Made by a program: the position numbers and the translations under genes. Shown here in pieces: positions 1 to 13,241 of a stretch of 64,000 nt of DNA. The stretch's first letter is position 1, and each line of letters starts with the position of its first letter. The DNA is from Rhea pennata (lineage: Eukaryota; Chordata; Aves; Rheiformes; Rheidae): NCBI RefSeq assembly GCF_028389875.1, contig NC_084663.1, positions 116,507,301-116,571,300 of the forward strand. The letters run 5' to 3'. The notes below the pieces were generated by a model. It was not told the origin of the DNA. It saw only the letters and a list, made by a program, of their open reading frames with translations, and made no database searches.

Positions 1-899
1 TTAAAAACAAACAAACCCTAACTCTAAAGGCATGTAAGGACGTTTCTGGGAAGGTGCCAGTGTCATCAAACCTCAAACTGGCGTTGACATATGAGGATGC
101 TCAGTCTGTCCAGGTGTTTGCCTGTTAGCTAGGGAGAGCACTCCCCTCTCCCTGTGCTCCTGACTGCAGCAGCAGGTTTGACTTGCATGATGTGGTTAGG
201 ACAACAGGTTTGGTGCATCATCCTGCACCAGCTGTGGTGCACTGCTCTGCTCCAGCTGTGAGAAACAAGTACAGTGCTCCCTGACAGCTACCCACCAACC
301 AACCTCAATCCCAGGATTCACATAGCTTATTCTTCCCTTTCCCATTTCTTAACCATCATTTTTGCTGTGCTTGCTCCTCCCTTTCTCCACCCTGGTCTTC
401 CCTGAAGGAAGCAACCCACCCCTAATTACTTTTTCTCCATTGAGCCCACTTATGCTACATCGATACCACATTTGTGTTTCTGATACCAGTATCTAGGTAA
501 CATTGGCTACATATGTTGGCTAATATATATATTCCTGGACATGGTTGCCCAGGTACTGCTGGCTTTGCAAGGTCCTACTCCCCAAAAGATCCCCAGAGCC
601 ATTTCTCTGAAGTCTGGCTATTTCTCACATAACTCCCCCTTAAACACCTGTGAAATCCAGCTATTCCTCATCACGCTGTCTGTAACTTTTGCCAACTTCT
701 CACATTGTTATCTACTACTTCTGGCAATTTCTCATTTTATGATCAATGGTTTCTCATGCCCTTTTCATTTAGCTTAACTTCAGGCCAGGGGCTGGTCAGC
801 AGCTTTGTCATCTGCCTACAACCCTAACATGGAGGAAGGAAGAGCGAGATAGTGAGATATATTTTTCTGTTGTTCACTATCAGGCTGTGAGAATATACT
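1..899. other. Intergenic sequence, no gene recognised
   Basis: Unique-looking sequence of average composition. The open frames are short, lack splice-flanked structure and match no family I know. An A/T-rich tract with TA repeats lies around 520-540. I see no RNA gene or promoter that I could defend. Confidence 0.6.
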
Positions 900-1757
900 G
901 AGATGGGTTCCTGGAGGTTCTTTCCTGGAGCCAATACTCCTCAATATTTTCATTAATGGCTGATGAAATAGATAGTGCACTTAACAAGCATGCAGATAAG
1001 AAGAAGCTGCGTGGGACTGCAAGCCAACTCAAGGACTGGCACAGAATTCAGAATAATCTTGTGCAATTGAGACCTAAGCTGGAAAATATTATTTGCAATC
1101 CAATACAGACAAGTGCACTGCTCTGTGTGTCAGTAGGGACCACCTGCGCAAATGCAGGATGGAACAACTAGCTGCAGAGCAGTTTTGCAGGAGTTCAGGA
1201 GGTTTACTGATTGCAGGCTGAACTTGGATCAGTAATGACAAACTGCTGAGAAGAAGACACCTGGGGTGGGATGTATGGACATGAAAGCCTTGTGTAAGGC
1301 AAGCAAAAAGAATCTTTTCACTCTGTTGGGTTGAGCTGTTAAGACGCCAGTTGGACTGCTCTGTCTTGTTTTAGAGACAGTTCTGCAAGAAGGGTATGAA
1401 GTACAGAGTGTTTTAAAGGAGAGCAACAAGAACCATGATAAATCTAGGAAACTAGACCTAGGAGGAAATGTCAAAGGAAAGGGATGAGCTTGCCTGTGAA
1501 AACTGGGGAAGCTCCAGCAGGAAAATTTTCTCAGAGCAAGCTGCAACAACATTCTTCAGGAAAGGTGGAGTTCAACTGATGCTGCACCAAAGCAGTGAGA
1601 TTGACCCCTTGAATCTTGCGGTCCCTCGCATTCCCGTCCACTGCAAGCCTTATGCAATTCCTACAGTGGGACTGAATTTGCTTGGCTTGAACAGGGGTGG
1701 TTGGACTAGAGGTTCTTCAGAGATCCCATCCAGCTCCAGCTACTCTGTGACCTGAGC
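900..1757 (+). mobile_element. CR1 LINE fragment, 3' part, degraded
   Basis: The stretch follows the avian CR1 3' region in order. It starts with the reverse-transcriptase portion that reads as 'ctcaatattttcattaatgg' followed by 'ctgatgaaatagatagtgca', continues through the later RT-derived segment, and ends near 1700-1757 with the diagnostic CR1 3' terminus (ggttggactag, then a degraded agatcccatccagctccagc and a ctctgtgacctga end). Many indels break the reading frame, so it is a dead copy. Orientation is plus. CR1 is the dominant LINE of birds. The 5' limit is approximate because similarity fades there. Confidence 0.8.
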
Positions 1758-2254
1758 AATCAGACACCATTACCCCCCCTCCCGCCATGGCTCTTCCTAT
1801 GAGAAGAAGCTTATGATAGAATTGAGGATCTTCAGCAGAAACCTGCTTGATTACAAAAGATGGGCAAAACCCTGTTTCCCCAAACAAAGGAGAAATCCTA
1901 CAGTGGGCTCCTTTCAGCCAACTCTCAGATCAAAAATGCCCCCAGAAGAGTTTCTAGCTAGTGGATCCCCAGCGCTGAGTCAAGCTGCAGCTGATGTTTT
2001 TTCATTGCCTTCTCTTTGTCCTCTTCCCAGCTTTCCACCATTCCTCTTTCAGAGACACTCATGTCTTCTCCTCACTTTTTCCTCCTTGCGTCTCTGTCCA
2101 TTTGTATATATATTTTCATTGTGGGAGGGGATACCTAGTTCCACAGAGGCATTTCTTTCAGTCTAGTCTTTTAATACTCAGAAGTGAGGAGGCTTACTTA
2201 CATATGCACATTCAGAAAGATCTAATTCAAATCAAGCCAATATTATGAATGACT
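1758..2254. other. Spacer between two CR1 copies
   Basis: No gene recognised. The first 60 bases are C-rich. Two overlapping open frames of 84-117 codons carry no recognisable domain and look like chance frames. Confidence 0.5.
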
Positions 2255-2530
2255 AAAAAGTCCCAGCAAACTGGCAACATTTGCAAGAGACACAAAATGA
2301 CTTAGTGTTAGTCATGATTGTCAATGATGATTTAGGGGAAACGATTGTGAAGAGGAGCCTAACAGACCTAGGTGAATGAGAAATATGATGTTTAGTCAGA
2401 TGCTGGCAAATGCTGGAGTATGCACACTGCCTTGAAATTAGCAGGTGAACTTTGCTTAGATTGGAAAAAAAAATAAAAATAGTCAGCTGCAAAACAGTTA
2501 ATATGTTAGTGACAGATGTGCTATTTCTGT
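2255..2530 (+). mobile_element. Old CR1-like LINE fragment
   Basis: The order 'actggcaacatttgcaagag' then acacaaaat, 'gattgtgaagaggagcctaa', cagacctaggtgaatg, then a copy of the CR1 segment around 'atgctggagtatgcacactg' follows the internal RT 3' portion of an older CR1 subfamily shared by birds and other reptiles. No 3' tail is seen here, so it is internal or truncated. It may be part of the same ancient insertion as neighbouring sequence. Assignment is from recalled CR1 consensus order, not an alignment. Confidence 0.55.
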
Positions 2531-5500
2531 TTAACAAGTTCTTCGAGGCTTTTTTGCCTAAAGAGCAGTGTCTCCTTTCTCATGTTAATATGGTGACTCT
2601 TTTAAGCACATCAAGCTAAGCAGCGAAGGATAAAAACGTATTAGTCATTTCACTTCATTATTGTAAATGGAAAAGCAACTTCCTCACCAGTGTTCCCCTG
2701 TGCATAAACATCGACCTGAACTGCTCAGTGGAAGTGCAGTAACCCCCTTTTTGCAAGTCTTGCAGCACGTGGGACTGAGCTGTTTTTAACTGCGTATGGA
2801 TGACCCAGGTTTTAACTGCCTCAGCCATTCTAGTTGTAACGTAGTTACAAGCTGCACCGGGAACAGGGAAAAACCATGGGAAACAGGTAACAGAGTAAAA
2901 CAGCAGGAGTCCGAAAAATACTTTTCTCCTCATACGAGGAATTTCCAGCAGGAATTGGAATTGGTCCCCAGTAAGAAAAGGAAGTAGCTGGGGATGCAGC
3001 ATTCATTCATCTAAAGAGGTTTCTCACTCAGGTGCTCCCAGGCGGAGGGAGAACAGGGTTAGGCTCGTCTGGGCTTTGTTTCTGCCTATCAAAGACAATA
3101 AATTACCTCAACATTGTCCCAGCTACTATGAGGAAACAGGTTTACACCCGTGATAACTGGTTTTGTTTGCAGTCCTTTGATGGCTGAAAAGGTGGGCTTG
3201 CGTGGGATTTTTCAAATGGAGGGGTTTTCTCGAGTTAACTGAGGAGCTTGTTTTGGATGTTGAGAAATCCGTTCTGACCCCTGCTGTCAGTTTTGGGAAA
3301 AAAATAATGCTTTCAGCAGCGGCAGCGATGCAATCCTGGAAGCTGATCTGGAGAAGAAACAGCGTCACCGCAAAACATCAGAGAGCTGAAAGCCAACTGC
3401 TTGAGGCTGAACCGGGCTTCACTGGTTGCAGCGGCTGAACCCCCAGCAAAGTCCATGGCAAAAAGTCACATGTTAGCTCCAGTAGCCCCTGGCTGGAGTC
3501 CTGCAAGGGCTGTAGCTTGCACACTGCCTTTCACCGGGGTCCTCGAAGTCCCCTCTCCTGCTCTGTGGTCCAAGTGTGCTTCTGCAGCAGCAAGGCAGGC
3601 CAGCCCGTCTCACTGCTGTATGACTAAAAATAACCAGAACCAGCTTGTTTGCCTCAGCCTCTTGCTCTTCCGCTGCTCTTTGTTCGCGACAGTGTCCGAA
3701 TCTTGGAGGGCTCAAATATCTCCACCTGGAAATAATTTCCTGTACCTGTCACACAGTCTCCCTGTCCACAGCACTGTCTCTGTGCGTTCGCACTGCTGCT
3801 GTGTTGTGATACCAATGATGCACTTGGGTCATCTCCGTAGGCATGTAATGACATGCTTTTGTGCAGTCCTGATGCGAAAATTTGCCCTTTGCACAGCTAG
3901 ATGTATAGCTGCGTAACAATGAAGAGGAAATAAGGTATTCACCGTGGAGTGGAGGAATGGAATTGCCTCGAGCAGACTGGAAGGTTTTTAAAATTTCAAA
4001 CACCACGGGAGCTGGACCCTCAAAAGCAACCCACACCCATGCTTCAGAGGCCTATAAAACAGAAAAGCTAAGCAAAGTAAAGGCAAAGTGAAGTCCCGCT
4101 CTGAAGATACCACTTAATACTTTGCAAATGTGCATGTTTCCTTCTGCCGTATTATTTGCTAAATTCCAGCCTGACGCAATTTGGAGCAGCTGGGACATTT
4201 AAGTCCTGCGGTGACCCTGGCCTTCCTAAAATCAGAGCTTTCAGCACCATGCTGTTCCTGGGCACCACAGGACTTTGTCTCCTTTTCATCTGGCAACACA
4301 GGGCTGTGTAGCGGCCACCCACCAGGGTCATCAGTATCTCAGGGCCTCTCCAGTTGTCACATTCCTGTACCTTGGAGGGAAGCTGGTGGCCAGCTCCCCA
4401 CTCCCCCTATTTCTTTCTTTCCCAGTACTGTGGGCAAGACAAGGATATACTCTTGTTCAAGCACAAACGCCCCATGCTCTTTGTATTTTTGTGCCTCGGC
4501 TGGTGTTTACAGTGGATTCCCAGGAGCGTTTTATATCCAGCACGGGTGACTAAATCCCATCCTGCGGAAGGTGATGTCAGCCGCTCCCACGCTCACACAG
4601 CGCATCCTGCTTCGTGTCGCTTCATCCGTAAGGGCCTAGGGTTGTGCAGCCAGGCAGCAGCCTAGCAGGACAGCATCCATCTAACCGGCCAAGAAATCTG
4701 CAATTGCACCTCGGTTGCTGATCGCAAGCAGTGAGGTTTGCTTGGAAAGGGAGCCAGAGGAGAATGAGCATGTGCGCTGTGCTGGAGGAGCGCAGGTGCT
4801 ACGTAGGTATCCTGCACATTGATGTCAAAAACAGCCTGTGGCAGGGAACATTATGAACTGAAGGCAGGACAACCACAATCGTGTGCTGAGCTGAACTAGG
4901 TCGAGAGGCAGCCAAGAAAATCATTGTCTCCATGTGCTGGTAGGTTTGTTGAGCTGGTTCCTGTAGTACGGGACTCTCCAGGCCCTGCGAGGCTGCGCGT
5001 TGCGCTGAGCTGCTCTCTCCTACAATGAAAACTCCAGTCAGCACATATATGACATCACACTTTTATTTTCATTTTCCTCTGAAATATGAACTAGCATTTT
5101 TTTTCAGTATGATTCAAATACCAGTCTAAGGATTTGATTCAGAGGAAAGCTCTGTGCTTTGCTAAGCTGGCTGGAAACCAGCGTGTTAAACTTCAGACAC
5201 AGCTTTGCTGTAAGACCCTGCCAACGCACAAAGCGTAGTCTTTAGATGTCCTACACAAAGCTTTGGCCTCTCGTTTCACTGTTCTGCAGTGAGTTACCAC
5301 ACCAGACTACGGCAGTGAGGTATGTCTTTCAGTGCCAACTGACGTGGTCATGGCAGGCAGATATGACAGCACTCCAACACATTCAGGTCACGAGTTCTGC
5401 TTTTCACCTGGTGCCGAGTTAAAAGCTCATAGACATTGCTAGAAAGACTCCCGTTGACTCTGATGGACTCTGAAGCAAACCCGAGCACAGCATAAATATC

Positions 5501-8500
5501 TCAAGGCAGCCTGCAGCTGCATGTCAAACAGCATATGGAGCAGGGATGAAATCCAGCTCAGTCCTCAACTCACTGGATCATTGCTACACGCAGACACAGA
5601 GGAGAAAGAGAGTGTACAGCGTCAACCGGGTGTAGATTTAGGGAACAGGAGAGCCGGACTGTCTCAGCCCATTAGCCGTGCGGATGCTCTCAACTGTGTG
5701 ACGTGGTGCCCACATACGTGCTCAGTGCCCCTTGCTTGGTGTCTACCGCAGCTGCATGCAGCCCTGCACACATACAGAAATGCCCTTGTGGATGTCATCT
5801 GAAGCCCGTCCCAGCTGTGACCTCGCGGAGTCTCATTCAGCAAGCCGGCAGAGCCGACAGCCCTGCGCAGCTCTTTTAATGTGAAAAAGGGCCATTGTAA
5901 AATTCCTGACTCCTTCCTAGTTATGTCTTTCCTGCAGGAAGTTTTTGACATGGCTTTGATCCAGCTGGCTCTCTGAGGAAAGGAAAGTCTTTTCACAAAT
6001 CTGTTGAACACATAAACTTGCTCTGAACTTTATAATATTTTTAAAACATTAGTAAAATTAAACATATAAATTGTCAGCTGGTTTAATGAAAGAAGGGAGA
6101 GGAAAGAGGTGGTTTTAGACATGTGAGACCTTTTGTTCTTAAATCAGAAAGTTAAATCCAACCAGTGCTGCATATGGGCTCCAAAGAAGGTTATTTTAAG
6201 AACTCAATAAGTAATCAAGTTCCTGTTTAGGCTGGGCTGATCATAAGCAAATGAATAGCTCCTTCAATAGTTTCAAAGAAAATAAATCTCATACCATATA
6301 GCATTGAAAAGTCACTGTCCTATAGTATTTGGCCTTTCAAGTAGTTTGCATCATCTCTATAGAAGTTAATTCAGGAATGAAGGGAACAAAATAGGAAAAA
6401 ATAGAAAAAATAGGAAGCAAATCACCTTGTTGATGGCTGATGTGTCTTACCTGCTACAGAAAGCATGTTCCTGTAGAGAGGAGAAAGGTATGATCTTCCC
6501 TGGCACAGCAAGGCCTTTCCACTGACGCTCTAAAGGGGTCTGGAAGTAGATAAAAACCTTCTCCATCGTCACAGCCCCTGGCAAAGTTTTCCTACACTTT
6601 TATGAGGAATGTGGACTGCTGAGGTGTCTTTGAAAAGAGCTGATAGTGCCACCGTCTCAAAGACAAATGACTCCTGAGGCTACTTGTGGTCTTAGAAATA
6701 CTCATTTTGGCCCAACACAAAATTCGTAATTCAGATGAACTAATACCAAAGTGGATATGACTGTGATTGCAGCACATGTACCTGGGTTGACAGCAAGAGA
6801 CTTCTAGTGGCAAAACAAAGGATTTAGTGGGGTGTGGACATCTGAAATACGAAGTGCCAGATTCAGCCCCACCGTAAGTGGCACAAGTTCTAGCCAGCAA
6901 GGACTCTATTAGCTTTTATTGCTCTCCAAAATGAAGCTGTGCCTTCCTCTGATGTGTGTCTATAAGTCTCTAATGTGATATGTATGCACAAATCTCTGCT
7001 GGGTCTTACTCAGTTCTCTGGTGGCACAGTCGCAAGGTCCAGTGCTGAGCTGGGTGGCAGTGCGGTCTCTTTGCAGGGAGCTGAGAAGGACCCATGAAGG
7101 GAACCAGGCTCAGAAAGAGCACTGCAGTGCCAGCAGCACATCATGAGTTTTACTCTGTCACCTCGGCAAAGCGAGTGGGTTCCTGAGCTGGACAAAAATT
7201 AGATGTGAATGTTAGCCTCTCCTCCTAGATTTGCCAGCGAAGTCAAGCTGCAAGTCTGAGCAGCTTGAATCAGAGACATTTGCATCTGGACGGAAAGGGT
7301 AATTGCATCATAATTCATTTAAATCTCTGTTAAAGATGTATTCCTAGAGTAAATACAATTATTTAGACATGTAACAGGGATCCAGGATGAGCCTGACGTA
7401 GAAATCAGCTATGCCAAGTGGTCTGCCAGGAGGACACACTGAATGTTTTGTAGCTAGACTCTGATGCCAGAAGTATCTAATCTAGTGACGTATCCCAAGA
7501 CCTTCCCAAGCTGAGGGTTTCCCTAAAGAATTTTCCATTCTAGTCATCTACATGGAAAATAGGGACAAACCGACAAAAATATACAATGAGCACACCGAAA
7601 GGAATTTGTGGGAAAGTTGAATCACAATACCTTTTTGTTTAGTTTTGCTATTTTAGTTTTGTTCTGCTGCTCTAAAAGTCACATGGAGGAGTTTTGGTGG
7701 AAGCTGGTAAGCCATTCTGCATGAGTCTGTGTGTGCATATAGATATATGCCTACATGTACTACTGTATGAAATTTGCCCAGAACCTGCTGCTTCTCAGAA
7801 CTGGCTACCTCTTAGGCTTGGGGGTAAGTGAGTTTTCTATTTAAAGAAGGATAATTGCAGTTCAGTAGTAGACTAGGCACTCTGTTCTTCTTCCCTTCTA
7901 TTAAAGCAATGCAGTATCACGTTGAAAAAAATATCAAAAAGTTCAATATAACTTTAAGTGTCACAAGGAGAAGAAAAGCATTTTTTAGCCTAGAGATATC
8001 TTCTTGTGCTTTAAACTTTGTGAGTAAAATGTGGGACTTACAGAAGCTAACAGCAAGACTCCCTCTCATTACAGTGAGGCCAAGATTTCAATCTGCTTTG
8101 TGTATTCTCAGTGTGTTTAACTTGATCCCTTCTAAAGAGATTTACAGCAGACAGAAGAAACTACAACACTATAAAATGTTGGTGCATACATACAAAGTGA
8201 ATTAATAGACACAAAAGATTTTGGCACTTAAAGCAATGTTTGAAAATGTAGCCCTTTATCAGCTTGAGCAAATGCGTGTAGTAAATCCTGATAAGTCCTA
8301 TAGAAGTGCTTGCACATTTTTGAGAATGTGGCTTCTGCGTATTATACTTTTCGCTTGCCTAGAGCCAGGGTCTGCAATCAGCAGCAGTTTTCTCTGAGTA
8401 AGGACTTAAGATCGAGTCTCTGTAATGCATTACAGAATATTCTGTTCCCTGTTGAGATAACTCTCAACAGACAGTAAGTATAGATGTTAAATCTGGAAAC

Positions 8501-8673
8501 TTTCTGTGGAGAATTCAATTGATTTTCCATATCTCCAAATTCTGCCTATACTTTGGAACAGATGAGCTCTCATATGCAGAAAAACATCCACCTAGATACA
8601 ATGCAGAGTTTTAATATATTATGCCATGAATCCATGAATTTTGCATGAGGAGCAAATGTGATTGAAGAATCCT
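2531..8673. other. Intergenic sequence, no gene recognised
   Basis: About 6 kb of ordinary avian intergenic composition. Open frames up to 171 codons at 3401-3916 overlap frames on the other strand, lack splice context and have no recognisable domain. The stretch 3470-3700 is mildly GC-rich. No tRNA, snoRNA or microRNA hairpin was recognised. Confidence 0.55.

Positions 8674-8700
<27 letters not shown>
8674..8700. repeat. Poly(A) tract, 27 bases
   Basis: An uninterrupted run of 27 A residues. It could be the tail of a retroposed sequence to its left, but I recognise no source transcript or target-site duplication there, so it is reported only as a homopolymer. Confidence 0.95.
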
Positions 8701-8707
<7 letters not shown>

Positions 8708-9690
8708 GTGATATTCTAAACAAAAAAAATAGCATCAGATGAATACATTTGAGAATCCTACTGGTGATAAAAGATAGAAATCATATTCACAATGTTACCT
8801 AGATGGATATAAAATTAATCTTGAAAAAAAATCTTTAAACGGGCTAATTTCCCTAGCTGCTATGGAATTTTAAGTTGAATATTGATGTGGAATAAAAACT
8901 CCTTTCTAAATTTCAGAATTTTATGTGAAGTGGAAAGGCCAGCTGACAGACAGGTTAGTGTAAAATTGGCTCTCCATACACTTTCGCAGCACATTAGGCC
9001 CAGGACATCTCTGTGGTACACGCAAGGCACGGATCTGTTCCCCAGCCGTTGATCCGTGAGTTCAACGCCTGGAAAATAGCATGAGCTCAGTGGAAGCATT
9101 TCCAGGTATTGTCAGTGCAGCGAGCCACACTCTGCTCAGCCCCCAGCCCTTTTCTACCCGTCCTGACAAGGGACGTGGAAATAGTTCATTAAAGAAACAA
9201 ATACATCGGTCATGAATCCAGCAGTTCTGCTGCCCCTACAGATGAAGAAAAAAGAAGTTACATTGCTTTTGGGGTGGGAGATTTGGTGGTGCGTGCTTTG
9301 AGACAGCACTGTGAGGAGACCGCCTAGGGACCAAGCCGGCTTTGGGCACTCAGCGTATGGGAGCAGAGACCTGCTCAGGTCATCACACAGTTGCAGGAAG
9401 GACAACAGCAATGGATGCAAAGATGCTGGCAAGGTGGACCCGGTTTGCTATCCTTCCCTGAGAGGGTAACGGCACCGTAGTGGAGAAACCACTAACTGCA
9501 GATGAGAGCAAATGTACTACAAAACAGCACATGGGACACCTGGCCGCATGGAAACCTCAGTTGTCCACCACAGTCCCGGAATCAAGGCATTTTTTGGCTC
9601 ACGAACTTCCCCAACTGAGATTTTCTCCACATCCTGTCACCTGTCCCATGCTCCCATCTCTGAAGTGAGGGGACTTCCTCCAGCTTCGCC
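8701..9690. other. Intergenic sequence, no gene recognised
   Basis: AT-rich up to about 8950, then rising GC content towards the CpG-rich patch at 9.7 kb. No exon recognised. Confidence 0.5.
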
Positions 9691-9699
9691 CGTCTAACT

Positions 9700-10050
9700 G
9701 CTGTCTCTCCCCTCCCGTGGGCATGGGCGCCGCGGGTGGGCACACTTCCCCTCCCTGCCCCTCGGTACCATCCCGGACATCTCCCCGGGAGGTCCCCGTT
9801 GGTGCTTCACAACGTCTTGAGAAGGTTGAACCCTGGCCACTAGGTCGACTGACGGCGGAGCCCTGATGCACCCTGCCCTCCCTCCCTCCGCCGCTGTCTT
9901 TGATCGCCGTCCATCGCTCAACGCGCCGTCCCGGTGCAGCAGCTGGGTCGCTCTCCGAGGCATCCCTGCGCCGGGCTCCACCACAGCTCGGGTGTACGAG
10001 GTGTCACACCACGGGACTCGGTAAAGCACAGATGAGAGGGGCGCCAAGCG
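9700..10050. other. Isolated CpG/GC-rich patch
   Basis: CpG dinucleotides are visibly dense compared with the sequence on both sides (for example around 9725-9790 and 9890-9990). Open frames run across it on the minus strand (about 128 and 90 codons), but their composition (R, P, G, A) is what GC-rich DNA gives by chance. A plus-strand AATAAA lies just downstream near 10058. It may be a small orphan CpG island or the exon of an unannotated non-coding RNA. Confidence 0.4.
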
Positions 10051-10774
10051 GCTGATAATAAAGGTGTTAATCTGAAGCACTGCTTATTCGTTTACCTAAG
10101 TGCCTGTAAACTGTCATGCTGTAAAAGCAAAATATTTTATTTAATGCCAAAATAGATCTGCATAACCTTAACTCTCCAGCTTGGTGAAAGGAAAACATCA
10201 TGAGTATAAAATATACTATCCAAGATCCAAAGGCAGTACAGTTTCAGCCTTGGGCTTTTCCACAACTGTTGTGCTTGGGGCCACAATAAAACTTTTCAGT
10301 TTTGAAAAGAAATATTTTCAAGAAGAGAATACTCCTCCAGATTATTCTGACACAAGCTAGTGTGTTTAGTTTGCATAAATCAGAGGAACATTTCTATATC
10401 CATTGAAGAATTTTAAGCAGGATTCAAGGTGCTGCATGAAATTTCCCACCTACAATGTTCGGGCCCAGGCAGTGTGGGGGGTGTTTCAGTGACAGGCGGA
10501 GGTACATGATGGAATTAGTCAGGGAAAAGATTTATTTTCTTCTGCCTGTAGGAAATGGATTTGCTAAGATCTTAAAGCCATTGAAAGAGAGTTCCTAACA
10601 CTTTAACAATCTAGGTCACGAATTATGTACACAGCATATCCTTGCATATTTTACAAGGGATTAAAATGATTAGTAGATGTTATAAGAAATTGCCGGCATG
10701 AACAGTATGTGCTTCAGATGGTTATAAACACACCAGAAGAAGCTTGATTCTAAAGATTTCACTGACCAATGGAT

Positions 10775-10808
10775 CCCTCCCTCCTTCCCTCCTTCCTTCC
10801 TTCCTTCC
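10775..10808. repeat. (CCTT)n / (CCCT)n microsatellite
   Basis: An interrupted pyrimidine tetranucleotide run of CCCT and CCTT units about 34 bases long. Confidence 0.9.
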
Positions 10809-12124
10809 TGGAACAGGGAAAAAAAGTTGAGGAAGCTTCTCAGGTTAATCAGTGCTTAGGACACTAATTATGTGGACATTCAGTGCAATGGAGGCATTGA
10901 ATAATCAAGCATAAAATAAGCAACAAGAGAAAAGCTACCAGCGCGCACGTGTGGGGTTTTTTTTTAAGTGTATATATAAATATAAACATAAACACAAATT
11001 TAAATAAATAATATATAGATAGACAGATTTTTAACAGTGTGATCAGAAGTACTAGCCCCACCACTCCCTAGATTCGTGTTCCTGCAATGGGGACAGCACA
11101 TACTGGTATTTTCCCTGCTTTTGAGCAGTGGTTGTAGGAGCAGCACCACACACGCTGGCTCTGCCCTACCAACACTCAGGCCTCGGTAAAGGGAAATCTG
11201 CCAGCCAGAGGGGCAAGTAATTCTCCGAGAAGCTAGCCCCTAGCTGTCCCCGACAGTGCAGGCGGCACAGGTAGGGGAACCGTGTGCCTTCCCCAGCAAA
11301 CTGCCCCCGCTTCCAGTGAGCAGAGAGGGTTGTAAGTGGCCCTGTAAAGCACAGATTTAAACACGTCAAAGGTCTTTCCTTAAAACTTGCTCTGCTCCCT
11401 CCTTAGATAAATCCTCCTGTAGTTTATTTCCCAGGATACTTTCCCAGATTTAACTGGTTGAACTGTTTCCGTTCGAGCTGAGTTTAGAGCAGTAATTTCT
11501 CTCTTGCACCCAGTTCCCCACTTCTGCCCTGCCTCACAACCAGAAGCAGACTGTGATATTGCTTTTCTGCTGGTTTTTATTCCTTACATCTGCAAAAATG
11601 AACCACAAACCTGTGCTCCAAGGGGCCTGACCCACCCAGGGTACGTGCAATCCCTCTCCTTCGTGGAAGCACGACTGGAAATCTGGCCCCATGCTACGAT
11701 ATAATTCATGCACTAAGAAAGGCTACTCCTGAAACCAGTTTGAACTGTTTGGCCTTTTGGAAGCAGTATTTATTTCTGTCTTTGCCAGGCAAGAGGAGCA
11801 TTACGCTCCCCTTTATTTAACAATTTTAAAAGAAGTGGGCTCAAAAGAGCAGTAGCATGAGCTTAGGAGGAATCCCTAACTATCTCAGAACGACGTATGT
11901 AGTCTTCTGAAGTACTCAGAGCTTATTAGAATAAAAAAGTTCCTTAAAGAAAGAAACCATCCGACAGGCAAATCATTTCTGGCTGATACGATCTCATACA
12001 TTCCTGGGGCTCCGTCTGCTTTCCGCTGCCTTGTCTCATACTCAGCTTGCAAATTCTCTGGGACAAGGAGCATATTCGTATGCCACGTTCCCAGAGTCCC
12101 CAGCACAATTAGGTCCCAGCCAAG

Positions 12125-12160
12125 GCGGGGGCGGTGGGGGGGGGGGGTTGGGTATTGGGA
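12125..12160 (+). repeat. G-rich tract with G-quadruplex pattern
   Basis: The plus strand carries a GGGGG run, a long uninterrupted G run (about 12134-12147), then two GGG runs separated by short loops. This fits the usual G-quadruplex pattern of four G-runs with loops of at most seven bases. It lies in a region with no gene. Confidence 0.7.
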
Positions 12161-13218
12161 TCACAGCAATAATTGCAAATATCAGATTTACAGTGGAGGC
12201 CCCACACCCCCTTTGAAGTCATGCAGCTCTGGTTCTCTCAGCTTTGCAGCCTGATTTGCAAACCACACTCGCACTGGGGAGTTTCTGACAGAAACTTGGC
12301 TTTTAGCAAGGCCTCAAGGCCACAAATTGTTGCTTTTGGACGGTGTTGAAATGCCTTCTTGAACGGGAATGTGGACTGAAGGCCACACATACGTGTTTTG
12401 CTGTAGGTGGTCATCAAAGCCCACTTCCCTGGAAGACATGTTGCCTGTCCTACTCCCTTCCAGCCCCCAGCAGCATGCCCTTGGGGGGCCACGGAGTTTC
12501 TCTTGCGGCGTCTGCCACTGGCGCCCAGCCTAGCCCTAGTCCCGCTGCGGAGGGAGCGTGAGGCTCTACAGTCTCCTAGCCCAGACCTTGAATTATTGGA
12601 CCTGCAGATACTGCGCTTTGCGTTATTCATGGAAAAAAAGCGCCCTCGCTCCAGATCCCTTCTGCCGGTATCACTGGCCAACATGAGGCATTAACTGCAT
12701 TTGCTACTAGTCTTGCAGGGCTTATTACTAATATGCATTATAATAGGAAAGCTGCTCCGTGTCGCTGATGAACGGAGAGGATCTAAGCATCTCCCTTCTA
12801 GAGAAGGCAGGTGATTCATCCCCTTTGCTGGGAGGAAAGACTGACATATGCCGAGCATATTGTACCCTCTCCTGTGAAGTTACAAAGCTGCCTCTGTAGG
12901 CACGGCTCGCTCGGAGGAAAATTCCTGCCTCCTCTCTCCCCCTTCCCTCCAAATGGAAAACATTTGATCCCTCCCCGCGCCGTAAACAAAGCTGCCTGTG
13001 TGCAACTGCGAAGAGCTGCTCCACGACGTGAGACGTACAGCTGAAGTCAACCACAGAAAGAATGGCGCAGGCGCTGGCTACATTTAATTAAAGTCATTCC
13101 CTTATTTAGGCTGGGAACCCAGACGATCTAAAAATACCTTGGCTCTTATTTCTGCCTCTGATTTGAGGCATGTGCTCTGTGTTTGTTTCTTTTTGGTGAA
13201 AGGAAAATATTACCTAAG

Positions 13219-13241
13219 TTTTTTTTTTTTTTTTTTTTTTT
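13219..13241. repeat. Poly(T) tract, 23 bases
   Basis: Uninterrupted T run. A second run of 14 T lies at 13395-13408. They could be minus-strand poly(A) tails of retroposed sequence, but no source is recognised. Confidence 0.95.

Noticed and set aside
956-1171. 71-codon plus-strand frame starting MADEIDSALNKHADKKKLRG.
   Set aside because: It is a remnant of the CR1 reverse-transcriptase reading, not a host gene.
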